Both the position numbers and the translations under genes were made by a program. This document shows positions 43,553 to 54,587 of a DNA stretch of 64,000 bases, in pieces. Origin of the DNA: Erodium maritimum (taxonomy: Eukaryota > Streptophyta > Magnoliopsida > Geraniales > Geraniaceae); NCBI GenBank assembly GCA_963921825.1, contig OY997593.1, forward strand, positions 66,758,039-66,822,038. Direction: 5' to 3'. The notes under the pieces are model-generated. The model worked only from the letters and a program-made list of their open reading frames with translations. It searched no databases and had not been told where the DNA came from. The number at the start of each line of letters is the position of its first letter. Position 1 is the first letter of the stretch.

Positions 43553-44157
43553 TGTTAGAATAAATGTAGTAAGATACCTCTATTGGTGTTTGGTGTCAAA
43601 ATACAATTCCGATTAGTACTACCTATTAGGTGGCTAAGAATCCAAATAGGATTTGAATTCCTAATCATTAATGTTAATGCCCTATGTTCCTGTACCTATA
43701 AATACATGGTGTGATGGCTTCATTAGCATTAACAATTCCACTTATTGCTCCAAGAGAGCTTCGGCAATCTATCTCCAATCCTAGAAAATTTCCAATACCA
43801 AATCCAAGTCTCTCCTTTAAGAACAAGTATATTGTTCTTCTTTTATAATTCTTATTATATTTCTGGGTACCGTCTCCGCAATTCCACATTCAGAATCGTG
43901 AGTGGGCACGAGTCTGAATTAGAAGCTGTGATAACTCGGGGAGCATACCGACCTGTTCGCCACCTCGGACGCGCCGGACTAATTTGCTTCAAGTCAGTGG
44001 ACCTCATTGCCACGCCACAGCTTGCTCAATTATTACTCTACTAAAACCGGGTGTGTTCGTTCTTATTTTTATTGGTTTTGTTCGTTCTGATTGCCTGCTT
44101 GCCTGCTTGCCTGCTGTCTGGTTATAACTAGTATTTAGGGAAACCTTTAGTTTTACA
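43553..44157 (+). repeat. 3' LTR of the young copia element
   Basis: Same ends as the 5' LTR; nine bases longer because of an extra A near 43599 and one extra TGCCTGCT unit near 44105. Confidence 0.95.
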
Positions 44158-44230
44158 GAAGATGCTTAATTAAGTGCTACCTCTTGAAAAGTGAAGAAAA
44201 TCGTGGGTGAGAAAAGAAAGATAATGTTAA

Positions 44231-45541
44231 CTTTTTTTTTTTGAGAAGAATAGGTAATATTATTACTGGAAAAAAAATAGTGTGACGCGTACATAATTAT
44301 ACCCATCTTACAGGATAGAATCCAACTAAATAACAGAAAGCAATAACAGAAAGTAATAGTCGCTCGATGCTTAGGAGCGGTTGAAGGGGGATATATGCGG
44401 TAGCTTCCAGCGGAACCTTGGAAACCGATACAACATGCTTCTACCAAATGACACTGGCCGAGCCAGCCGAGTGAGAGGGGAATACTGATGGACTGCCATC
44501 TCCCCCGGTGAGTCAGCGTGCGTCGTCCTCCCTTGGCTGATAATGTTAGGGCTCCCGAACACGGGAATACTGACACCGGACTGGTAGGGGAGACGGATAA
44601 CGACTGTGAATGGTACCCTCGCCATTTGTTCTCCAGGAAGGGGTCACAGTCGACCACCCCCTTCCTGGGCCTCCTCGGACTCATTCCTGGAGGCGGGGGT
44701 GCTTGCGCCCCCCCGCCGCTCCTACATTTGAGCCTCCATCTGATGCCGTTGAACCCTCCGATTCCTCTGATTCCTCCTCTCTTCCTTGTCTCTTCTTCCC
44801 GGACAGAGACGACCCCGCTTCCATTGCCAACCACCTCACCCGGCTTGCTACCGATGACATCCAACCACTCCCCATCGGGGCACCCCCCGTCGGCCTTTGC
44901 GCCGAGAAGCACAACGCCTCCCCGCCGGCCTACCGCGGCGTCAGCGACTCTGGCTCCGAGAGGACCTCATCGTCCTCCATAGCCCCGTCATGTTCCGCCG
45001 CCTGGATCACCTTCTCCGACTCCCAGCCCAATTCATCCTCGGGTTCGACCTCCTCCCCCGAAGACAGTGTCGTCTGCACGTCCTCCCCCGACCCCGATCC
45101 CGTACGCTCGCGATCACGGCCCACGTCGCCGGCCTGCACAATCTCTACCAACCAACCCACCTGGAGTTCAATACTCGACGGGAAGGGGTTACAACGAGCA
45201 GCGGAAGGATCTGGTCTACTCCAAAGCAACAATCGGTCTACTAAAACCGATTTGAAGATTCCCAATTGAAAAATCAGGACTAGGACGACGAAAAGAGGCA
45301 CGAGATTACCTTCCCTACGCTGTCGATCGACCTGGCTTGCGAGCCCACCTCCTGGTGTGCCACCGCCGGCCGGCCTTGACGGCGGCGACGACGAGGTTCC
45401 ATCCATGTGATGCTCGTACAAGTAGCCACACCATAGAACCATACAAAGCTCCTTCATATTGAACAAACTCAGGGGCACCATTGGTAAACCAGCGTCGGCG
45501 AACAGGAGAAGCCCTAATCGCAACAGCGGCGGCTCAAAGGT
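44231..45541 (-). mobile_element. Polyadenylated non-LTR retroposon, non-autonomous, minus strand
   Basis: A T run at 44232-44242 is the poly(A) tail of a minus-strand insertion, and AGATAATGTTAA (44219-44230 and 45542-45553) is the target duplication. The 3' ~250 bp resemble the retroposon at 13997-15392 (shared TGTTATTGCTTT.TGTTATTTAGTTGGA and GCATCGAG). The inner part is GC-rich. A 197-codon sense frame (45523 to 44930) opens with MRLGLLLFADAGLPMV and carries an acidic tail without a recognised domain; its conservation is unknown. Confidence 0.8.
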
Positions 45542-45724
45542 AGATAATGTTAAGTTTTGACTTATACCATAATGATTTTTATTGCATTAATAAGCACAAA
45601 CTAAATTAAATCACTTCTATTCATCATACCTCACACTGTCACACAGTTGGTGGTTGTCTTTTCTTTCGTACTTTCTCATTATCTGATAGTGCGTTCTATC
45701 CTAGGCTGACATCTCATCTTCTTT

Positions 45725-47532
45725 GGCTATCTACAATAACGTCGAAATGACGCGTTGTTTAAGCGTAGAATCCGAAGTAGCGGTGGAAACAGGCGTCGAA
45801 TCTCAGTGGCCGCGCCTGGTCTGCGTCAAATCTGCGGAAGCGTAGATTCGATGCCGAGGGTCTTGTAGACTAAGTGACCCGTCGAATCGACGGATACGGG
45901 GCACAGTTGTATCGTGACCAGCGAACCAGAGTGTGCCGCTTGGCACGATTCTGCGATAAAAAGACCACCCGATTCGTCTTCCTCACTACTTCTCTCAACC
46001 CGTTTCTTCGACTTCCGATAATTATCACCAAATTTCCATACCTTCCGACGCAATCTTTCTAACCTATCGACGTTGCCGATGTTTCTACCACCCCATATTT
46101 TCTAGGAACGTCGCGAAGGTGTCTCCACGGAAGTTACGCCACCGCTGTTTCTCCACCGGCCTTACTTCGCCACTGCTTCCTCTCTTTTTCCCGTTTATCT
46201 GCCGCTCGAATCACCTCCCATGGCCGATGACACTCCTCTCCGAGGCTCTTCCCTGGTGTCGGGGTCGAGCTCGAGCCACCCATACGACGGCCAACCGGAA
46301 CCGAGAACTCAAATCTCGTCCATGGTCTTGTACGCACGGATGAACGTCAACCCGCCGACAATGATACGCATGTACCGAAAATGAAGTCATCCCGAGGAAT
46401 CCGCCTTGGTGTGTGCATGGCTCAGACAGGCGGGTCAAGGTGGTGAAGAATCCGACAATGCGTGTTGGGATGCCATACGGGGTGAGCCAGCCCACATGAC
46501 CCGACAATCCCTCACGGCTGAACGGTCCGCCACGAACTGCCAGTATAATTGGACTGGCATCAATCAAAAGGTGAAGAGTTTCAATGAGTGTTGGTTGGAG
46601 ATAAAACGCATTTACAAACCCGGTTGGACCGACGAGCAGGTGAAGACCACGAGAGATACGACCATGAGTTCATCTGGCAGTATTCGTGGATTCTCGTGCG
46701 GGACCATCCAAGTTGGATGCAGTCGTAGGAACAACCGTAATCAAAGATAGCAAGTGAGACGACCATCAATGGGTCGGAAAGAATAAGTCCCAAACCTTTG
46801 GCAATAGAGGTTTGCGAACCCGTTGTCCGGAGGAGCTGAAATTGTGGTTGGATCGGTCCATTACTCGAAGGCTCTCCATCGCACAATACAGGTTCAACCT
46901 CTGGCAATAAAGGACAACAGAGGAAGGGACGGTGAAGCACCTGTAATTATTTTTGGAGGTGTAATGTGCATGAAAACTTTAAATTGTCTCTTAGTTGTCG
47001 ATAATAAAAAATGACGTGTGACGTTCGTTACCTCACGACATTGCTTCAAGACACAACAAGTTGAGTCCCGTGACCGTCTGTTCTACAGGGTCACGTGACA
47101 TTACTTTATATGTTCTTGGAGTAATGACATAAGGGAATCCCCGTCACTTCCCATCTTTGATTATGAAATACCTAGAAATTTTTTTTAAGTCGACCGTCAT
47201 ATTACGCCCCTAGACCGATTACTCGATTCTGGGAAGCTGGTTTGCGATAGGTAATAGTAGTTAGTTTTCACGTGTAATGTGATGACATCGATTTGAACAT
47301 ATTAATAAATGTATTTTGGTCGGGTCGGGTCTTCTTGCATTTTGATAAACACATCGATTTGAACATGTTTTCGATTTTAATTCTACACAATAGACTGGGA
47401 ATAGACCGTTGTGACACGATTTCAAATAGACCACGACTCGGGTCTATTTTATTCGTGGGATCCACAACTTTTCCAAAAAAATTAGCCTCAATAGACCGGA
47501 ATTAGACTGAATAGATTCCATTGTGGATAGTC
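45725..47532 (+). mobile_element. PIF/Harbinger-like element, decayed, 1.8 kb
   Basis: The left end GGCTATCTACAATAACG and the complement of the right end, GACTATCCACAATGGA, form imperfect inverted repeats of the Harbinger type. Flanks TTT (45722-45724) and TTA (47533-47535) are an imperfect match to the TTA target duplication. It encodes remnants of a SANT/Myb-like accessory protein but no transposase that I can see. Confidence 0.6.
46385..46750 (+). pseudogene. Harbinger-associated SANT/Myb-like protein remnant
   Basis: The translation at 46406-46660 contains VCAWLRQAGQG...CWDAIRG, RSATNCQYNWTGINQKVKSFNECWLEIKRIYKPGWTDEQVKTT. This follows the layout of the Myb/SANT-like second protein of plant PIF/Harbinger elements (W..CAW, a W.RI-type block, then CQ.RW..I...V..F). 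In those elements the protein partners the transposase in DNA binding. An in-frame stop at 46382-46384 cuts off the upstream part, so it is a remnant. Confidence 0.6.
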
Positions 47533-47859
47533 TTAGATATATCATTGTCGAGATCTTTGGTTTAAACGGAAAATCAATCGGAAAATAACCGAAATAATTT
47601 GAAACTCCTGGGTTTTTGTTAGGGTTAATATCATTTCAATATCCTAAAAATTCTTGATTTTTATCTCACTGTCTTAACTATAGTTTGTTGCACCTCACTA
47701 TCCAAACTATGATTTTATTTTCACGTTAGTACCTAAGGTCAATTTCCATCTATTTTTGGATGAAAAATGGTCATGTGTCTGACACAACAATATTCTTTTA
47801 TAACCTATCACTACCCTTTTATAACAACATTACCATTTAAATATGCTTCATAATAACAT

Positions 47860-48995
47860 GGGAAATTTGAAAAAATATGCTTCATAATAACATGTATTTT
47901 ATTTCTATGCTAGCATAATTCAAAATTGGAAAAATATGCCTTCCAAAAATTTTAAGACAAAAATAACCTTCTTTTAATTGATACAAAATTTATAATTTCA
48001 CACTCTATTTTTCATCTTCCATTCACATCTATTTTGAAAATATATTCAGGTTTAATTAACATAATCAAATATATTTTCGAAATAAGTATTAAAATTTTAT
48101 ATAAAAACAATTTATTCAATTTTATTAATATTAAAATCAGATTATTTTTATAACTATATTTAAATAAAAACAAATTAATAAATAAATTTGATAATAAATA
48201 AAATTGAACCAAATATATATTTTATGAAGTCTAATTTTTTTTTTGAAGAAATCATATTGTAAATTAAAATCAATGATATATATATATATCAAAGTTATTA
48301 TTTTTTTATTAATTTTTCTATAACTATTAAAATTATATTTTTTAATTTATGTTTTTTTTGAAAAGATCATATTATTTTTATAAATATTTTTAAAATATAA
48401 TTCGAATTTATAATGTTAATTTTTTAAAAATAATTTACACTTCATGAAAAAATATTTTAATCGAATTTTATTAATTATTAAATTCAATTTTAATTATAAA
48501 AAGTATTTTATTCAAATTTATTAGTTTTCTAAAATCAGATTATTGTGATATATGTATATATTTTTTTAAATTAAAAAAAGAACTATTTTTTCAAAAAAAA
48601 TTAGATGTTATAAACAATATATTTTATTCACTTCTACTAATTATTAAATTCAAATTTTAATTTTTTTTAAAATTACCAATATAATCGAATTTTTTGAATT
48701 TTTATAATTTAAAATCTGATTTTAATAATTAATATATAGAATAAAATATATTTTTTTGTAAAATATTAATATGTATTTCGAAAATATATTCGAGTAAAAT
48801 AATTAAATATCAATTTATTTTTAAAGGATTGGTGAAGAAAATAAGAAATAACAAGGGTAAGATAAAATTTTTTGAATAATTTAGAAGGTTATTTTTGTCT
48901 TAAAAAATTTGAAAGGCACAGTTTTCCAATTTTAAATTATGGTAGCATAGAAATAAAATATATGTTATTATGAAACATATTTTTTCAAATTTCCC
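47860..48995. mobile_element. Second long-TIR element nested in the outer one, 1.1 kb
   Basis: It begins GGGAAATTTGAAAAAATATG and ends with the complement, CATATTTTTTCAAATTTCCC. The arms of roughly 150 bp match closely and share ATTTTATTTCTATGCTA and TTTTAAGACAAAAATAACCTTC. The centre is extremely AT-rich and non-coding. Target duplication uncertain. Confidence 0.7.
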
Positions 48996-49004
48996 AATGA
49001 CTTT

Positions 49005-49445
49005 TACCCCTTTCTCTCTCAACAGAGAGCAACCCTAGCCCCCATTCCCAACCCTCGTAGGCCACCGCCTCGGACCGCCGTCTGAGTGGATTCTCTGGTC
49101 GGATCTACCAGCGTACCCGACTCGCACCACCTCCCCTCTCCCTCATCTGCTCTTCGTGTTTTACCATCCCCATATAACCGAACCTCTCATCCTCTCATTG
49201 AGACACCGACTCAACTGCACCAACAGATCTATAGATCTGCGAGTAACACTGAGAGCAAACCCTCTCCGTCTCTATATGTTCACGGCCGGAAAACGGGCCA
49301 GAAGCTCTCTAGTCGGGGCATTTTGTTCGGGCTTATCGACGGCACCGACGGTGAGGACGGGCGTTAGTCCGATGGTGTTCGTCCGGAGAAGAAGCCATCT
49401 CTTCTTATTCTTCTTTGTTTTCTATTTTTTAACGTTAAGTTTGTA
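49005..49445 (+). other. GC-rich gene-like block inside the long-TIR element
   Basis: After the AT-rich nested element the sequence switches to a CTCTCTC-rich leader with CAACCCTAGCCCC, then a 93-codon frame (49086-49367) rich in serine, proline and charged residues and ending GTDGEDGR. The compositional island inside an AT-rich transposon suggests a captured gene fragment. I do not recognise the protein. Confidence 0.35.
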
Positions 49446-50046
49446 ATTTTTGAGTTGTTGTGGTGGGTTTTGAGTTGCTGTGGTGATGTTTTGGAGGTAG
49501 GTACGAAGGGGAACATGAATACAAATACGTGGATGAATATATTGTTAAATATATTGTGGATGAATATACTGTAGATGAATATATTTCAATTTTTTGTTCT
49601 TTGGAATATACTGTGGATGAATACAAATTTGTGGGTGATTGTGGATAATTTTTTGTTGACTCAATACAAATTTGTGGATGATGTTTCAGACTTGTTGATT
49701 CAATTTTTTTTCTTCTCTAAATATAACGTGGAAATGGAAAATAATAAAGGAAAAAAAAAGAATGATCAAATAAATCTGATTTAAATTAAAAAAATATATT
49801 TTAAAAAATTAAAACTGATTTTTTATAATAAAATTTAATTTTTAAAATTTTAATATATTTTTTATAAAGTAAAAAAATAAAATATGATTTTTAAAAATAA
49901 AAAATGGTTTTAAAAAATAAGATCTGATTTTTTTAAATAAAAATTGATTTTTTTAAAATAAAATCTGATTTTTTTAAATTAAAAACGGATTTTTTTTGTA
50001 AAATAATAAAATGAAAATAATTTTTGAAAATCAATGACATGAGTTT
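49446..50046. repeat. GTGGATGAATA repeats and AT-rich tract
   Basis: Short repeats of TGGATGAATAT(A/T) at 49530-49640 and AAATCTGATTTTTTTAAA-type words at 49775-50000. Non-coding. Confidence 0.5.
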
Positions 50047-50217
50047 GAAAATTTGACTGTTAGTGAGGGGTATTATGAAATTTTAAATATTTGGATGGAA
50101 AAATAGATGAAATATAGACAGAAACTAACATGAGGTACTAAAGTGCAACTAAATCCATAGTTAAGACAGTGAGGTGCAATAAACCATAATTAGAGTAGTG
50201 AGATAAAAATCAAGAAT

Positions 50218-51533
50218 CGTTGACATTTTTTTGTTGCCAACATCAACCACCAACAAAGATAGACCTTTCTCTTTCTAGCTCCTTTTCCTTTTCCTTCTCT
50301 CTAACCCTTCATTGTCTCAGCCGTCGCCCACGGCGATGACCTCATGGCTCCAGCCACGAGGTTACTGTCGTACCTAGTGTCCTTCTCCTCTCTCCTTCTT
50401 TACCTTCCCTTTCGTTCCTCTCTCCCCCCCTCCGCCTTATGTCGGCGTTGGCCGTTCCTCTTTCGTGCCGCCCCGATCGAGATCTGGCCGTGGGACTACC
50501 TTCCCTTCCTCCCAGGCTAGGATCGTTGCAGATCGAGGTCGGATGTCGCGGTTGTGGTGTTCAGTTTCGTCTTCCCGACTTCGCTGGGTGTTCGGTTGAC
50601 TGAGGCTTTGGCAGTTCTCTCTTTTTGCGGTCGTGGGACGCGTTTCCGAGTTCTCGAAAAGGATCATCGCATTTAGGGCAGATCTCGCCTCTGTGGAGGT
50701 CGTCGACTCACGTCTGGTGGATCCAAGGGTAGATCTGGCCCTCCGGGGGTTAGATCTACTTCTTCTCTCCGCAACCCGCTTCCTCGTGTCGGCGCTCTGT
50801 CTCCGGCGTAGCTCACCTCTTCCAGTCGTGGTACGCGTTTCCTCCTTGAAGGATCGTTGTGGTTTGGCGTCTTCTACGTAGGGAGTCAGGTTCCCTGGGT
50901 CTCTTTCTCTTCTTAGCTCGTTTTCTTCTCTCTTCATGCATCTCTACTTATTTGTCTTTTGCATGTGCCCCCGTTCATTGTTGTGGACGGAATCGCTGGA
51001 CGGTGTTGGGCTCCGGTGATGGCATGGGGCCTTGTTGCCCTAGGTGATTGATAGTTCAAGTAGCAGTTCTGGTTAATGTCTCTGCCGTATTGTGGTGATG
51101 GCCACCGGCAAATGCAATCCCCCTGTTTCATTGTTGGATTTGGGGGTATTTGTGGACAGGAGAGTTGATATAATTCCTCTTTGAAATTGGAAGATGGTCC
51201 TTGGTTGTAGGCTTCAGCTGTTAGTTTTGGGCTCTCGTTTTTTTTTTGAAAAAAGCTTTGTGCTTCATGGCAGGTAAATTCGGGTACTAGACCTCTTTTT
51301 GTTAGATCGTAATGGTAGAGAAATCTGGGTATAGAGACCCCTAAATTTTGTTTCTAGTTGGTGCTATGTTTTCCTTGTTGGTTGTTCTGTCTCTGGTTGT
51401 AATCCTGGTTGCTCCTCGGTTTGTTGAGGATGTTTGTTTGAGGTTCCCATCGGGAATGCTCCTTGGTTGTATTTCAACACTTGCTCTCCATTTCAGAGAG
51501 CATTTTATTTAAATTTTCCTTGCTGATAAAAAA
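50218..51533 (+). mobile_element. Polyadenylated non-LTR retroposon, non-autonomous, plus strand
   Basis: It starts with a C/T-rich region after AATCGTTGAC, ends TTGCTGATAAAAAA, and is flanked by GATAAAAATCAAGAAT (50202-50217) and GATAAAAACCAAGAAT (51534-51549), a 16-bp duplication with one mismatch. It lies inside the right arm of the long-TIR element and so is younger than it. No reverse transcriptase is encoded. Frames on the opposite strand (50937-50437) are GC-driven and not counted. Confidence 0.8.
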
Positions 51534-51610
51534 GATAAAAACCAAGAATTTTTAGGGTAGTGAGATATAATTAACTATTTTTGTTATTTTGAATTAATGA
51601 TGTCAACCCT

Positions 51611-52479
51611 AAAAACCAAAGTAATGACTATTTTTTTGTTACTCTTTCTTATTTATCCGATCCTCAAATAATATTATACACTTTTACCATGCTTAGGGAA
51701 TTTCCCCCCTCAAATCTCATTATTTGCATGTTGGGTCCTCGTTGTTTTTACCTAATGGTGGATTCAATTTTTTAAATTGGGAGTGGGGCCTAATTTTTTT
51801 TTTGTAAATAATAAATGACATGATATGTATATAAAATAAAATTAAAATAATAATATCGATGAAAAATAATGACTATTTGGTACAAAACGTTACGTCAGTA
51901 TTTCCATATTCTGAAAATGTTTTAAAACATATTTCTTGTCAACCCAATAAAAACATTATTCTCGATGTATCATAGTATCGCTTATTCATTGGTTTATTAT
52001 TCAACTTTATTTTTTTTCTCGTCACAATTAATGAATTCACATTTTCTGATAAAAATACCTCTCCATGACTTATAATTTTGTACATAAATAAATTCAAAAA
52101 TGACATTGATAATATTTTCAAAATCTAACCAATGAATAAATAAAATATTATTTTTGTAGACTAGTTAAAATTAAAAAAAAAGTAATAAGAAGTATAACAC
52201 AATTAAGATTTTTATTAAAAAAAACTAATATGATAAAAACATAAATGTAAGGAAATACAATTAAAAAATTCAGTTAATATAGGGGGCTCATAGATCTGCT
52301 TATGTCTTTACTTATAATCCCTAACTAGTCTTACAGCCTCTCGTGGCTAATGTTAATAATGGTTTCCTTCCTTAATCCTCTACCGTAAGGAGGATTTGAG
52401 GGCTAAGAGGTCGAAATAGGTCAATCCACACCCAGACACAAAATGGGCCGCCTCATCTTCTATTCGTAGAGTCGACATC
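51611..52479. other. AT-rich intergenic sequence, nothing recognised
   Basis: No long frames, repeats or termini that I can identify. Confidence 0.5.
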
Positions 52480-53010
52480 CACATCTATTCCTAAGCCTAA
52501 CTTATTTACGATCTGCTCGCAGTTTCACATTCCAGCCCCCACCAGAAGGTTGGAAATGTGATCCCAACTGAGGTATGCGTGAAGGAAATCTCGGACGATC
52601 TTGCTTGCGAATCCACCTTCGCCATGACCAATAGTAAGTGGTCAAAGTCCCACGGTTTACCTTTCTAAATTTACTCTATTCCTCTTTGAAATTGAAGAAG
52701 AAAATCATGATCCCATCATTGAGAGATTAGACCTCCATAACGAGGAGCCTCCATATGGCCCTCATGACCCATATTAGAACCATCCCATTTAAGGGTATCA
52801 GTGAGGGCGAAACGGAAGGCGAGTCCTTTCCCTTCACATTCTCCCCAAAGATCGTGATCTTCTCCAGAGTTATAACATTCAGCATATCTTGTAGTCCCCT
52901 TCACCGACGTTGTTGTCGTCGCCCCAGGGCGCTTCCCCGAACCCTTAACCTTTGCACTAATCTTCCCAATCTTCAATATGTCGTTCGTGAGTGTCGAGAG
53001 GCTTCCTTGG
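52480..53010 (-). pseudogene. Remnant of a DUF4283-type LINE ORF1, minus strand
   Basis: On the minus strand a frame (52976-52716) with GEDHDLWGECEGKG is followed by DHDFLLQFQRG and, after a stop, KGKPWDFDHLLLVMAKVD. The last phrase matches the 'rPWtFD.hLLvl' core of DUF4283 proteins, common in plant LINE ORF1. Several stops follow. I infer an old LINE fragment; the part before DHDFL may belong to something else. Confidence 0.4.
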
Positions 53011-53213
53011 TCACAAAACCTCTTTGAATGTCATATTTTTTGTGTCGATGAAGTTTCACACCCTCATAAGAGGTTAGAAAGGGTCGCTAGAGGTCACTCA
53101 CCTAAAGAGTGGATAGCATAGAAAGGTTGTCGTAGAAATCGTAGTTGTTATGGCTGAAGTGTACAACACCTAAAAACCCTAGTAGACGTTGAGGGAGATT
53201 ATATGGAGGATAA

Positions 53214-54170
53214 TCACTTATTTTTTTTGAATTGTAAGTGTGACCATATATTGAAGTCAAATAAAATCTCGACCCAAAGCAGGATAACCAAAAGTCATAA
53301 ACCAAAAATATAAATTGCAAGTCCTAATAACGTGAGACAAAGAGTACGAAAAATAAAATCTCATTTGCCGAACCTCTCCACTGAGATGTTCGGATATCGA
53401 TGATGTGATACCGTCCGAGGAAACCTGTGCAACGAATCCAAACGGAGAGTTAAGGGAGAGCGGGGCCCTTTCTTAATAATTGGCGCCAAGGTGGACTGTA
53501 TACTCCTCCAATGATATATCGTGCGTCGTCCTCTCTTGAATGATAATGTAGAGCTCCATGAGTGCGAGAGTGCTGACTCCCGAAATGGTAGAAGAGTATC
53601 ATGCCAGAACTTGGTGGGACCACTAGCACCATATGTCCAATGAGGCGGTGTTGCCAGCCGACCCCATATCAGACCACGAAACTCTTCATTAGGCGAGGCG
53701 AGGGTGCTTGTCACCCATCGCCAGTATTCTTGATGCTTCATAAGACTTCGTTAAACTCTTCAAATCCGTAATTGTAGTCGCACGACACAACCTCCATCCA
53801 CCATGTCCTTGAGCTTGGTCGGCCATGCTTCACACGCGATCCCCCTACCACCGTACATAACTCCTGTCGCCACCTCCTTAGCATTGATCGAACGCATTCC
53901 CCATGCGACGTCATTGTCCCCACACACAACCACGACCCTTCAGAAAAGAGGCAAGACACAACTCTAGCCGTATGTGACAGAGACATTAATCCCCTTGATG
54001 ACCCGCTTCGACACTACGAAATGACCGTTGCACCCACCGCCGCACATGGACCAAACCCCTTTACTTGTGTAGCCACTCTCATGTCGCAAAAGCTCACCTA
54101 CATAAAACCCCTTCACAAACATACGATCAAAGACCACTCACATGAATCATCTATGATAATCGATCACCAA
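53214..54170 (-). mobile_element. Non-LTR retroposon remnant, minus strand, right boundary uncertain
   Basis: A T run at about 53220-53227 would be the poly(A) tail. The interior contains GATGATA...CGTCGTCCTC...TGATAATG and GAGGCGGT(G/A)TT..CC.GCC blocks that also occur, in order, in the retroposon at 13997-15392 (about 14380-14510) and in part at 44515-44550. No convincing target duplication was found, so the right edge is a guess. Confidence 0.5.
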
Positions 54171-54442
54171 CCCAGTATTCGGGACGACTGAGTCCAATCC
54201 CTAGTGGCCGATTGCTATCCAGAGAACTTATCCTAAACAAAAACTCGAGACCTCATATAGATCATGAGCTTGAGACAAGTCATCCTTGGTTACTAACCAA
54301 GACTCTTACACTCATGTTAGGCCTGTTTTTCCTCTTGAGCTTATTGTGTTTTGTTCTGATACAATCACCTTTTTTTTTCCTTTTCCAATTTGGATGTGTT
54401 ACTTTTGGGAGGAGTCAAATATATTAATATGTTCTTGGTCCA

Positions 54443-54500
54443 AGCCCAGCATATATTGCGGCCCAATCGAATTCACATTTTGTAAAACGACAGTCGTTTT
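54443..54500 (+). promoter_or_regulatory. Promoter elements of the lipoate-ligase gene: two site II motifs and a palindrome
   Basis: AGCCCA (54443-54448) and GGCCCA (54460-54465) are both inverse copies of TGGGCY, the site II element common in promoters of plant mitochondrial and housekeeping genes. At 54484-54500 lies AAAACGACAGTCGTTTT, a perfect 8-bp inverted repeat around one base. They sit 90-145 bp before the start codon. Function is inferred from motif and position only. Confidence 0.5.
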
Positions 54501-54587
54501 TCTGCAAAACCTGAGTTCTTCACGTCTCCCGAATCTGAAAATTTTGTTCGTCTCTCCACATACAGAGCTAGTAGATTTCTGGTTCCG

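Larger units (their letters stand above)
38091..44157 (+). mobile_element. Ty1/copia retrotransposon, young, 6.1 kb, gag-pol frame intact
   Basis: LTRs of 596 bp (38091-38686) and 605 bp (43553-44157) are flanked by the perfect duplication GAAGA (38086-38090, 44158-44162). I count five substitutions, one 1-base indel and one 8-base indel between them (under 1% substitution), so the insertion is recent. The internal region has one uninterrupted gag-pol frame, a tandem-repeat block and a polypurine tract. No standard initiator-Met primer site follows the 5' LTR. Confidence 0.95.
47620..51610. mobile_element. Long terminal-inverted-repeat element (Mutator-like), outer, about 4 kb with insertions
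   Basis: The left segment 47620-47780 is an inverted repeat of 50050-50217 plus 51550-51610. Both arms contain CTTGATTTTTATCTCACT, a TTGCACCTCACT block and a TTAGTACCT block, in the same order. The right arm is interrupted by a retroposon at 50218-51533. The arms exceed 150 bp, which suits Mutator-like elements. No transposase frame is seen and the exact target duplication was not resolved. Confidence 0.65.

Noticed and set aside
50437-50937. 166-codon minus-strand frame rich in R, E and T
   Set aside because: It is antisense to a plus-strand retroposon with GC-rich composition; no domain recognised.
53102-54000. Several minus-strand frames of 60-126 codons
   Set aside because: They fall in a decayed retroposon, change frame repeatedly and have no shared domain.
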